The translations under genes were made by a program, and so were the position numbers. The notes under the pieces were generated by a model that was not told the DNA's origin, searched no databases, and saw nothing but the letters and a program-made list of their open reading frames with translations. This document shows, in pieces, positions 10,158-17,083 of a stretch of DNA of 41,736 nucleotides. The DNA is from Gammaproteobacteria bacterium (lineage in GTDB: Bacteria; Pseudomonadota; Gammaproteobacteria; Xanthomonadales; Wenzhouxiangellaceae). Position 1 is the first letter of the stretch; the number at the start of each line of letters is the position of its first letter. The stretch covers positions 1 through 41,736 of the forward strand of contig JAHJQV010000029.1 of assembly GCA_018819105.1 (NCBI GenBank). The letters are read 5' to 3'.

Positions 10158-10401
10158 ACCTATGCCCTCACTGCGCAGCGATGCGGAGGCCGAGGCTTTT
10201 GTTTCCACGGCTGACCTGTCTCGCTATGACTTGTCCGGCTTCGAGCCCATGAACTTCGAAATTGAACCCAAAACAGCTGCGCTCAACATGCGGTTGCCCG
10301 AGCCGTTGCTGCAGGCCTTGAAGCGCAAAGCAAAAGCCAGAGGCATACCCTACTCGCGTTATGTGCGCCTGTTGCTGGAACAGGATTTGAACAAGGACTA
10401 G
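10135..10401 (+). CDS. brnA: BrnA-family antitoxin
   Basis: An 88-residue antitoxin partner of BrnT. The C-terminal half carries a ribbon-helix-helix-like DNA-binding segment: TAALNMRLPEPLLQALKRKA followed by GIPYSRYVRLLLEQDL. The N-terminal half (DLSRYDLSGFEPMNFEIEPK) would be the toxin-wrapping part. The ATG at 10135 has a purine-rich gaaaagaga upstream and lies within the end of the toxin frame, so translation is coupled. The antitoxin frame is intact, in contrast to the toxin, so it may be maintained alone. BrnA family membership rests on gene order, size and fold pattern. Confidence 0.85.
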   Translation: MKAKHSAKPMPSLRSDAEAEAFVSTADLSRYDLSGFEPMNFEIEPKTAALNMRLPEPLLQALKRKAKARGIPYSRYVRLLLEQDLNKD

Positions 10402-10411
10402 TGTACTCCGC

Positions 10412-10768
10412 CGGCGATATCCGCAATCCGTCACCAGCCCCGCCCATCGCACTCGTGTGCGATCACAAACCGGCCGGAACGATGGGCCCCGGCCTGCGCC
10501 GGGGTGACGAGCGTTGTTTAGCATGTAGGCCGGATAAGCGCAGCGCATCCGGCAGCCATCTGGAGATGCAAACGAGCATCAACCAATGCCAGCGAGGACG
10601 CTGGCGCTCCAAAGACTCGCTCAAGCGACAAACCCAGCCGTCATTCCGGAATCGCGACAGCGATATTCAGAATCCACCAGCAGCGCTGATGCACTAACGT
10701 GCGCTCAGGCACCAGTCAAACGGCACCATGGATTCCGGCTCTGCGCTGCGGCCGGAATGACGGCTTTG
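10412..10768 (+). repeat. Long inverted repeat, left copy
   Basis: Read on the minus strand, this segment is nearly collinear with 16308-16670 over about 350 bp. Modules shared in order are an attccggc/gccggaat hairpin, the tggattc...gaatgacgg module, cgcttgagcgag, a ccagcg hairpin, the REP-like palindrome and the accccggc hairpin. The region contains no gene. At its inner end it approaches the pilin cluster. Confidence 0.9.
10529..10553. repeat. REP-like palindrome
   Basis: GCCGGAT and ATCCGGC arms around AAGCGCAGCGC, preceded by gtag. This closely resembles the REP palindromes of enterobacteria in which a GCCGGAT...ATCCGGC stem is flanked by GTAG. An inverted copy is at 16529-16553. Confidence 0.85.
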
Positions 10769-10809
10769 ATTCAACACCGAGCAGATCTTAACGCCCAACA
10801 CGCAGGCAG

Positions 10810-10834
10810 AAAAATGCCGGCTACAAAGCCGGCA
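10810..10834 (-). terminator. Rho-independent terminator for the pilin cluster
   Basis: An 8-bp perfect stem (tgccggct / agccggca) with a 4-base loop. On the minus strand it is followed by five T residues. It lies about 115 bp past the stop of the last pilin-like gene. Confidence 0.8.
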
Positions 10835-10849
10835 AACTCCCCCTCCCCT

Positions 10850-10906
10850 GATTTATCCATGGCCTGATTCATCCATGGCCTCATTCATCCATGGCCTGAT
10901 CCATGC
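10850..10906. repeat. 16-bp tandem repeat
   Basis: Three and a half copies of gattcatccatggcct (the first has tta for tca, the third begins with c). It sits between the terminator and the stop codon of the neighbouring pilin-like gene, so on the minus strand it is in the 3' untranslated region. Confidence 0.9.
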
Positions 10907-10947
10907 ATGCTGTTCCCGTGCCGGACCATGGGAGCAGGCATTGTCAG

Positions 10948-11442
10948 TCAGCGGCAGGCCGCCGGCACAAACGCAGGCGCGGCACCGGCGGTCTCGCGGC
11001 AGTGCCAGGTGAGCACATCGCCCGCCCACTGGCCGGCAAACACAAACTCTGGTTCCACCGGCAGGGCGTCGGTGTGGCGCATGGCGATGTGCAGTTCGGG
11101 TGTGCGACAGCTGCCGTCGATGCGCAGCGCGGCGATGTAGGAATCCGGCGCATCAACATGCCGGTACGGCTGCTGTGCCAGCCTGGCGGCAGGGCTCGCG
11201 CAGTGATCCTGCAGCACCGCCATCACCGTCATGGCGGTGGCTTCGGCTTCGGACACTCGCGCCTGCACGGCGGTGCTCTGTACCTTATCCATTGTCACCG
11301 CCCATGTCAGCAGGCCGGCGACCAGTGCCAGCAGCAGGGCCGGCACGGTGTAGCCACGACTGTGTTGTGAGCTGTGTTGTGGGCTATGCAGAGACGCTGG
11401 CCGATGGCGGCTGGTTCTGCTGTGGTGCTGTATCACGTCCAT
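10948..11442 (-). CDS. Degenerate type IV pilin-like protein lacking Glu5
   Basis: A 164-residue protein with a 30-residue basic, His/Ser-rich leader ending in RG, followed by the hydrophobic helix YTVPALLLALVAGLLTWAV. That matches the layout of a prepilin, but the mature +5 position, normally Glu, is Ala, and the consensus FTLIE has become YTVPA. The C-terminus LTWHC...FVPAACR resembles the ends of the two neighbouring pilins (WNC...LP.(D/E)CR), so it is a divergent paralogue. The ATG at 11440-11442 has GGAG seven bases upstream. It is third in a same-strand row of pilin genes and is followed by a terminator. It may be a minor pilin, a non-polymerising variant, or a decaying copy. Confidence 0.75.
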   Translation of the reverse strand: MDVIQHHSRTSRHRPASLHSPQHSSQHSRGYTVPALLLALVAGLLTWAVTMDKVQSTAVQARVSEAEATAMTVMAVLQDHCASPAARLAQQPYRHVDAPDSYIAALRIDGSCRTPELHIAMRHTDALPVEPEFVFAGQWAGDVLTWHCRETAGAAPAFVPAACR

Positions 11443-11564
11443 GTTCTACTCCTTATCCCTGGTTTGCTGGCTGCTGTTGCTTACTGTGCCTTGCTGGTTC
11501 GGGCTGGTTCGGGCTGCTTCGGTGTATGCAATAGACCTGGTTCGGTTTCCGGCTCTGGCACTGG

Positions 11565-12131
11565 CTACATGCGGCAGTCGGCCGGCAGATAGCGCATGGC
11601 CTCGCCGCTGGTGCCGCCGGGCAGACAATTCCAACTGATGCTGCTGGTGCCGGCAAAGGTCGGGACCAGCACCATTTCGATGGTGCCGGCAACGCCCACG
11701 GCGGCCTCATCGACCTGCAGCGTCAGCACACCGGTGTTGGCATACAGTCCGGCATCACAGTATTCCAGCGCCACCATGGCTCCGGGATTGATGCCGGCCT
11801 GATCCGCGTCGGCGGGAAAAGTCCCGATCGGCAAGCCCATCGCTGTCTCCCCGATTGACATCTTCATCGAGCCGGCCGCGCTCAGGCATTCGGCCACTTT
11901 CGCCCGTGCCACGTAGGTGGTGTAGGCGGGCACCGCCAGCGCCATCAGAATGGCCAGGATCGCAATCACGATCATCAGCTCGATCAGGGTAAAACCTGAC
12001 TGCTGGCATCTGACTGCACCATCCCTGGTGGTTACCGTGCCAGCGTCCCTAATGCTGGTGCGCTGGCTGGCCGTACTGATGACCCTGTGCATGCTGTGCT
12101 CCACTACGCTGATCCGGCCTTGAACATCCAT
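11565..12131 (-). CDS. Type IV pilin with a long leader peptide
   Basis: Carries the canonical class III signal [18 protein letters not shown], cleaved and N-methylated by PilD, followed by the amphipathic pilin helix and a globular domain. C-terminal cysteines in SWNC and ADCRM would form the D-region disulfide. The start shown (12131) gives 188 residues and an unusual leader of 46 residues; a Met at residue 14 of that leader would shorten it to 33. No in-frame ATG or GTG lies closer to the cleavage site. A GGTGAA sequence precedes the chosen ATG. It sits downstream of the major-type pilin gene and is separated from it by a terminator, so it probably has its own promoter. Confidence 0.88.
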   Translation of the reverse strand: MDVQGRISVVEHSMHRVISTASQRTSIRDAGTVTTRDGAVRCQQSGFTLIELMIVIAILAILMALAVPAYTTYVARAKVAECLSAAGSMKMSIGETAMGLPIGTFPADADQAGINPGAMVALEYCDAGLYANTGVLTLQVDEAAVGVAGTIEMVLVPTFAGTSSISWNCLPGGTSGEAMRYLPADCRM

Positions 12132-12485
12132 GTCTTCACCGGATAACGTGATCTTTTGTTGATATATATGACATAACTTAAATTGTTGTGATGTTAATGT
12201 CAATAGTAATGTCGTTTTATTGTGATTTTTATGTGGAGTTTATGTGATATTCGACATATGGGCACGTCTGATGGCATACAGCTGTTTACTTGGCATGCGG
12301 ATTCTGCAGATCTGACGATTTGAAGGCAGCTGTCAACGCCTGCGATAGGATAATGAGTCTGATCGGGGTAGAAATGTTCATTCACAGTCGGTGACAGGCA
12401 AGCTCGCCTGCCAGTTTTAGCATCATGTGCCTGGCAAACATCAAACTTTACAGAGTCAAGCTGATTGCTTCCGTGCGGCCAAAGC
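12132..12485. other. AT-rich leader between pilin genes
   Basis: No gene is supported. The part from 12140 to 12260 is strongly AT-rich, which fits a promoter and untranslated leader for the downstream pilin (read leftward). The rest has no clear structure. Confidence 0.5.
12175..12203 (-). promoter_or_regulatory. Possible promoter for the second pilin gene
   Basis: On the minus strand TTGACA (12198-12203) is followed after 17 bp by TAAGTT (12175-12180). The -35 box is perfect; the -10 box is weak. Confidence 0.4.
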
Positions 12486-12513
12486 AAAAAAAGGGACGCA
12501 GAGCGTCCCTTTT
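12486..12513 (-). terminator. Rho-independent terminator after the first pilin gene
   Basis: A 10-bp stem aaaagggacg / cgtccctttt with a 5-base loop; on the minus strand it runs into a T tract. It lies 28 bp past the pilin stop codon. Confidence 0.88.
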
Positions 12514-12540
12514 GAAATGCTAACAATCAGCAGTATGATT

Positions 12541-13002
12541 TTATACGCGACATTCTGATGGGAGATGTGCTGCAAGTCCGGCTGTGGAAGTACAATTCCA
12601 GGTCACTTGGCCAGTATTGGGTGCAATTGCGCCTGTATAAACCAGAACTGGATCAGCGGCTGCGCCTGTGTTGACCGTTGTAATGGTTATCGTTGGCGCT
12701 GCACAAGTACCACCAATTGCAACACCTGCAACGAAGTCTTCGACTGTTCCACCTGGAACGAAGACATATCCAGTGTTGGCTGCAGTAGGTACTGTTGCGC
12801 CCGGAGCAGTCTGACAGAACTCACTGAGTGCAAGTTTAGCACCACCGGCAACACTGGTGCCTTCCAATACTTTGGTACGAATGGTGTAATCCTGATAAGC
12901 CGGTACCGCAATCGCCATCAGAATGGCCAGGATCGCGATCACGATCATCAGTTCGATCAATGTAAAACCCTGCTGGGCTTTGTTCTTGAGCTGGTATTTC
13001 AT
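12541..13002 (-). CDS. Type IV major-type pilin (PilA/PilE-like)
   Basis: Structural subunit of a type IV pilus or related filament. The ATG at 13000-13002 with GGAG upstream gives 153 residues and a short positively charged leader [12 protein letters not shown]. It is cut before [27 protein letters not shown], the classical pilin N-terminus with Glu5. Cysteines at the C-terminus (WNC and ECRV) form the usual D-loop. It has a strong promoter and its own terminator, consistent with high expression, and is the first of three related genes. An in-frame TTG at 13014 could be called as start but lies on the ribosome-binding site. Confidence 0.93.
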   Translation of the reverse strand: MKYQLKNKAQQGFTLIELMIVIAILAILMAIAVPAYQDYTIRTKVLEGTSVAGGAKLALSEFCQTAPGATVPTAANTGYVFVPGGTVEDFVAGVAIGGTCAAPTITITTVNTGAAADPVLVYTGAIAPNTGQVTWNCTSTAGLAAHLPSECRV

Positions 13003-13149
13003 TTTGAACTCCAATTAGTTACGGGATGATTGAACATAAGTCCGTTTATTGTCAAGGCACCCGCAACCGGGCACCACTACGAAGTCTACGCTCCCTTGAG
13101 ACTCGTGTCAATACCCATTCACAAAGATGAATCGATACTCACAGACGGC

Positions 13150-13178
13150 ATTATGCAGCGGTTGCAAGTACCTGTCAA
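13150..13178 (-). promoter_or_regulatory. Strong sigma-70 promoter of the major-type pilin gene
   Basis: On the minus strand TTGACA (13173-13178), a 17-bp spacer, and CATAAT (13150-13155). Transcription would start near 13143, leaving a leader of about 140 nt. This is unlike the sigma-54 promoters of many pilA genes; I looked for a -24/-12 site and found none with correct spacing. Confidence 0.75.
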
Positions 13179-13344
13179 GGCTTGTTTTTGTGTTTTTTGT
13201 GTTTCAGCGGCTTGTGTGAAGAAACGATCATGTTGCCTTGCTGGTGTTTTCCGGCTGCGCTGGCTGCGCGGTCTCAGTGATTGCTGCTGTGCTGTGCTGG
13301 CACCACAAGGCCCAGCGGCGTGAGGTTTGCCGGGATGGTGGATT

Positions 13345-13960
13345 GGTCGGCGCTGCGGGTGGATTCCGGATATCGCTGCCACGATTGCGGAATGACGGCA
13401 GGGTTTGGTTTAGCGGTAGCCATGGTAGCGCGGGTTGCCGGCAGCCACGGTAGCGCGGGTTGCCGGGCACGCAAAACAGAGCCGTCATTCCGGCCAGTGA
13501 GCCGGAATCCATCGTTCCGACGCTTTGTGATCTGCTCGTTCTCATGCTCTGGGTGGATACGGCCAGCCACTGTGCAATGTCACAGGGGACATTAGAAGCC
13601 AGTGGGTTGGTCGGCGCTGCGGGTGGATTCCGGATATCGCTGCCGCGATTGCGGAATGACGGCAGGGTTTGGATTAGCGGTAGCCATGGTATCGCGGGTT
13701 GCCGGCAGCCACGGTAGCGCGGGTTGCCGGCAGCCACGGTAGCGCGGGTTGCCGGGCACGCAAAACAGAGCCGTCATTCCGGCCAGTGAGCCGGAATCCA
13801 TCGTTCCGACACTTTGTGATCTGCTCGTTCTCATGCTCTGGGTGGATACGGCCAGCCACTGTGCAATGTCACAGGGGACATTAGAAGCCAGAGGGTTGGT
13901 CAACGCTGCGGTTGGATTCCGGATATCGCTGCCGCGATTGCGGAATGACGGCAGGGGTTG
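13345..13960. repeat. Nested tandem duplication with a 25-bp unit
   Basis: A segment is repeated head to tail: copy 1 spans 13345-13608 (264 bp), copy 2 spans 13609-13897 (289 bp), and a partial third starts at 13898. Inside each copy lies an array of a 25-bp unit containing gtagcgcgggttgccgg. Copy 1 has two units and copy 2 has three, which accounts exactly for the 25-bp difference. Confidence 0.93.
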
Positions 13961-14200
13961 GGTCTGAACCATGCTCTGGAGCGCCAGCGTCCCCGCTGGC
14001 ATGATTGAGTCGCTGCGCGACTGTGGAATGACTGGATACCGGCCTTCGCCGGTATGACGGCTTCGTTTTAATGTCTAAACAACGCCCGTCACCCCGTTGG
14101 TATCGCTGCGCGATGACCAATGGCGTGTATAGCGACACGCAACGCGGCCGGGGTCCAGTCCATTAAACCATCGCAAAGCGATTCATTGAATGGCGGGTAT

Positions 14201-14310
14201 AGCGACACGCAACGCGGCCTGCGCCGACCGATCAGCAGGATCGCTGATCGGGTCGACCATGGTCGCACGCAGTGCGAGCGACATGGAGGTCGCGAGACAG
14301 ATGACGGCTA
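14201..14310 (+). repeat. 110-bp repeat module, forward copy
   Basis: Same module as at 8340-8452 (reverse), 16873-16982 and 23316-23424. It contains the palindromes gaccatggtc and cgatcag...ctgatcg. Confidence 0.9.
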
Positions 14311-14437
14311 CGTTTTAATACCTAAACAACGCCTGTCACCCCGTTGGTATCGCTGCGCGATGATCAATGGCGTGTATAGCGACACGCAACGCGGCCGGGG
14401 TCCAGTCCATGCAATAGCATCGCGAAGCGATTCATCA

Positions 14438-14641
14438 TCAGCCGGAGTTGGGCACAATCCAGCCCATCTGCACCGCGCCCCACAGTGACAGGATGAACAG
14501 CAGTGACAGGCCGATGCGCCAGCTCAGGCGGCGCACCACGCGGTCGCCTTCGCCTTTGTCGTGCAGCATAAAATAGAAGCTGGAAAACAGCGCGTAGACG
14601 ATCGCCAGCATAAAGATGACAACAAACACTTTCAGAAGCAT
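14438..14641 (-). CDS. DUF2909 twin-transmembrane protein
   Basis: A 67-residue protein with two transmembrane helices: about residues 3-26 (VFVVIFMLAIVYALFSSFYF) and 43-62 (IGLSLLFILSLWGAVQMGW). They are joined by a short charged loop HDKGEGDRVVRRLSWR. This is the DUF2909 pattern, a family commonly encoded next to cytochrome oxidase assembly genes in gammaproteobacteria. It is divergent from SURF1, with 78 bp between starts. The role is not established; location suggests oxidase biogenesis. Confidence 0.82.
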   Translation of the reverse strand: MLLKVFVVIFMLAIVYALFSSFYFMLHDKGEGDRVVRRLSWRIGLSLLFILSLWGAVQMGWIVPNSG

Positions 14642-14719
14642 GGAATTACCCGGTCACTGACGCCACATCTGCAGTGGCATGACGAAAACCAAAACGAACT
14701 ATACTATGAACAGTCCATC

Positions 14720-15454
14720 ATGGGTCTGAGCCGCAGCATTCGCAAGTACGGGCTGGTCTGGTTGCTGCCGGCAGTGCTGCTGGCCGCAGGTTTTGTGCGG
14801 CTGGGCTTTTGGCAGCTGGACCGCGCCGAGCAGAAACGCGACATCCAGCAGCAGATTGACGCTGCCGGCACGCTGGCGCTGGACGAGGTGAGCGCCACCA
14901 GCGCCGCCTACAGCAAGGTGGCCGGAAGCGGCGAATACCTGCCGCTGCCGCTGCTGCTGGACAATCAGGTGCAGGATGGCCGCCAAGGCGTGCACGTGCT
15001 GTCGCCGCTGCGGCTGGATGGCGGACGGCTGCTGCTGGTCAATCGCGGCTGGTTGCCGCTGGCCGCCGATCGGCGAGCATTGCCGGCGGTTGCGACACCC
15101 GAAGGCGAAGTCGCCATCCGTGGTCGGCTGGCACCGCTACCGGGTGTGGGCATGCGTCTGGGCACGCAGCCGGCGCTGGCGCCGCAGCAGTGGCCGCAGT
15201 TGATCACCTATGTCGATGCACAACTGTTGCAGCAGGGTTTTCGAACACTGCTGCAGCAACCGGATCTGCAACTGCTGCCGCAGATTCTGAAACTGGATGC
15301 CGACGCTGCGCACGGCTTTGCCGGTCGCGACTGGGCGCTGATCAATTTTGGCCCGAACAAGCACACGGCCTACGCGCTGCAGTGGTTTACGCTGGCGGCG
15401 ACGGTGCTGGCGACGTTTGTGATTCTGTCGCTGCGCAGTGCCCGGCGACGCTGA
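14720..15454 (+). CDS. SURF1 family cytochrome oxidase assembly protein
   Basis: SURF1/Shy1 proteins help insert haem A into subunit I of aa3-type cytochrome c oxidase. The 244-residue product has the family's two-helix topology: an N-terminal membrane segment (YGLVWLLPAVLLAAGFVRLG) directly followed by the signature GFWQLDRAEQKR, a periplasmic domain with VNRGWLPL, and a C-terminal helix (ALQWFTLAATVLATFVILS). The start is the ATG at 14720, which places the membrane segment at residues 10-28. The neighbours (DUF2909, an Sco-like gene, ctaA, ctaB) form an oxidase-assembly cluster, but the structural genes ctaCDE are not in the window. Confidence 0.92.
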   Translation: MGLSRSIRKYGLVWLLPAVLLAAGFVRLGFWQLDRAEQKRDIQQQIDAAGTLALDEVSATSAAYSKVAGSGEYLPLPLLLDNQVQDGRQGVHVLSPLRLDGGRLLLVNRGWLPLAADRRALPAVATPEGEVAIRGRLAPLPGVGMRLGTQPALAPQQWPQLITYVDAQLLQQGFRTLLQQPDLQLLPQILKLDADAAHGFAGRDWALINFGPNKHTAYALQWFTLAATVLATFVILSLRSARRR

Positions 15455-15486
15455 GATTGACACTGAGCCACAGACGCGAACAGATG

Positions 15487-15519
15487 ACTTTGCCAGAGAA
15501 CTTTGCCAGAGAACTTTGG
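15487..15519. repeat. 13-bp tandem repeat
   Basis: Two and a half copies of actttgccagaga lie between the SURF1 gene and the next one. The intergenic sequence around it shows no clear promoter. Confidence 0.85.
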
Positions 15520-15628
15520 CCAAGGCCGAGAAGCGAAGGCAGTGGCGGAAATGCTCAGCAAATGCCGTGCCACGAATACCACAGGTGTTTCGTTGCCTGA
15601 CCAATCAACACAACACAGTGAAACCAAC

Positions 15629-16252
15629 ATGAAGCAAACCACCGAGAACAGCCAGCGCATCGACCCGCAGCAGCAGCGCCGCAGCCGCTTCACGCTGCTG
15701 GGCGTGCTGCTGGTGTTTGTGGCGCCGATTCTGCTGGCGGTGTACCTGCAGAGCGACCTCACCGACTATAGCCCGGCTGTCACCACCAATTCCGGCCTGC
15801 TGCTGGACCCGCCGATTCCTGTCAACGCCTGGGAGCCGCGCCAGAATGCGCTGGGCCGGCCGTTGTGGACGCTGCTGGTGTACTCGCCAGAGGCTTGCGT
15901 GGATGCCTGCATCGAACATTTCAGCTGGCTGCAGCAGTTGCAACTGGCGCTGGGCCGGCATGCCGATCAACTCACACTGGAGCTGATCGGGGTGGCACCC
16001 GATGCCGAGCAGGCGGCGCAACTGGCCGAGCTGGGCGTGACAGAAGTGCATCTGCTGGATGCCACAGAACCATTGACACTGGCGGCCGAGCTGGCCGTGG
16101 ATGAGCAGCAGCAACAGCCGTGGCAGACACTGCTGCTGGATCCGAATGGCTATTTTGTGCTGCGCTATGACCACAACGCCGACATCACCGGCATGCGCAA
16201 GGACATTGACCGGCTGATCCGGCAGAGCAACAAGGCGCAGGGTTTGAATTGA
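15629..16252 (+). CDS. Sco-like membrane-anchored thioredoxin-fold protein
   Basis: A 207-residue protein with a basic N-terminus, one transmembrane helix (LLGVLLVFVAPILLAVYLQ, about residues 24-42) and a periplasmic domain. That domain has the pattern WTLLVYSPEACVDACIEH, containing a CxxxC pair like the copper-binding site of Sco1/SenC proteins. A C-terminal LLDPNGYFVLRYDHNADITGMRKDIDRLI matches the end of the thioredoxin fold. Genes of this kind between SURF1 and ctaA are usually labelled cytochrome oxidase-associated hypothetical. The CxxxC suggests a copper or thiol-redox role in CuA assembly, which is my inference. The upstream extension to 15503 is unlikely to be translated. Confidence 0.72.
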   Translation: MKQTTENSQRIDPQQQRRSRFTLLGVLLVFVAPILLAVYLQSDLTDYSPAVTTNSGLLLDPPIPVNAWEPRQNALGRPLWTLLVYSPEACVDACIEHFSWLQQLQLALGRHADQLTLELIGVAPDAEQAAQLAELGVTEVHLLDATEPLTLAAELAVDEQQQQPWQTLLLDPNGYFVLRYDHNADITGMRKDIDRLIRQSNKAQGLN

Positions 16253-16307
16253 GGCTGGCTGGGCTGGTTGGTAGCCGGTGGCGTTGATGCCTGTTCGGCG
16301 AGTCAGA

Positions 16308-16670
16308 CAAAGCCCGTCATTCCGGCCGCAGCGCAGCGTAGAGCCGGAATCCATCGTTCCGCCTGTATGATGCCTGAGCACAGGTGAGCGCGTCGCCGCT
16401 GTTGGTGGATTCCGGATATCGCTGGGGCGATTCCGGAATGACGGCTGGGTTTGTCGCTTGAGCGAGTTTTTGCAGCGCCAGCGTCCTCGCTGGCATTGGT
16501 TGCGGCTCGTTTGCATCTCCAGATGGCTGCCGGATGCGCTGCGCTTATCCGGCCTACATGCTAAACAAGGCTTGTCACCCCGGCGCAGGCCGGGGCCCAT
16601 CGTTCCGGCCGGTTGTGATCGTATACGAGAGCGATGGGCGGGGCTGGTGATGGATTCCGGATACCGCTGG
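16308..16670 (-). repeat. Long inverted repeat, right copy
   Basis: Nearly collinear with the reverse complement of 10412-10768, including the REP-like palindrome at 16529-16553. The two copies bracket about 5.5 kb that holds the pilins, DUF2909, SURF1 and Sco-like genes. Confidence 0.9.
16529..16553. repeat. REP-like palindrome, inverted copy
   Basis: GCCGGAT, then GCGCTGCGCTT, then ATCCGGC followed by ctac. It is the exact reverse complement of 10529-10553. Confidence 0.85.
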
Positions 16671-16872
16671 GGCGATTCCGGAATAACGGCTGGGTTTGTC
16701 GCTTGAGCGAGTCCAGATTCGCCTGCCAGCAGGCTCCTACGATGCGCGTTGTTTTGCGCTTGAACATTGTTTAGGAGCGCCAGCGTCCCCGCCGGCATGA
16801 TTTGTTTCGCTGTGCGACGGTGGAATGACGGTATGAAGCAGGTATCGCTGCGCGATGACCAATGGCGTGTAT

Positions 16873-16982
16873 AGCGGGCACGCAACGCGGCCTGCGCCGA
16901 CCGATCAGCAGGATCGCTGGTCGTGTCGACCATGGTCGCACGCAGTGCGGGCGACATGTAGGTCGGGAGACAGATGACGGCT
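16873..16982 (+). repeat. 110-bp repeat module, forward copy
   Basis: Same module as at 14201-14310, with a few substitutions (for example gtcgtgtcgacc where the other has atcgggtcgacc). Confidence 0.88.
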
Positions 16983-17083
16983 GCGTTTTTGATGTTTAAA
17001 CAACGCTCGTCACCCCGGCGCATGCCGGGGTCCAGTCTCTTAAACCATCGCGAAGCGATTCCTTTAAATTGAGCGGTAATACA

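Larger units (their letters stand above)
13240..14437. repeat. Repeat island 3
   Basis: About 1.2 kb without a credible gene. It consists of a nested tandem duplication (13345-13960), then a ccagcg hairpin near 13985, a taccggcc hairpin at 14037-14054, two nested hairpin modules (14091-14154 and 14338-14401), and a forward copy of the 110-bp module at 14201-14310. The phrase catcgc(g/a)aagcgattcat recurs between modules. Confidence 0.9.
16253..17083. repeat. Repeat island 4, separating the Sco-like gene from ctaA
   Basis: About 830 bp without a gene. From left to right it holds the right copy of the long inverted repeat (16308-16670). Next are an inverse of the 8778-8865 segment (about 16718-16800, with the ggcaggctcc and ccagcg motifs), the 110-bp module at 16873-16982, and an accccggc hairpin near 17012-17031. 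Several hairpins would lie in any transcript running from SURF1 to ctaA. Confidence 0.9.

Noticed and set aside
12000-12040. Frameshift in the leader of the second pilin (an out-of-frame ATG would give a short leader)
   Set aside because: The in-frame sequence QQSG before FTLIEL is a normal pre-cleavage sequence, so no frameshift is needed.
12200-12526. Minus-strand frame of 108 codons between pilin genes
   Set aside because: No recognisable domain, no ribosome-binding site, and it runs through the terminator at 12486-12513.
13060-13085. Sigma-54 (-24/-12) promoter for the pilin gene
   Set aside because: The GG and GC elements are nine rather than ten bases apart; a much better sigma-70 promoter lies at 13150-13178.
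13400-13770. Possible CRISPR array from the regularly spaced 25-bp units
   Set aside because: Units are directly adjacent with no unique spacers, and no cas genes are present.
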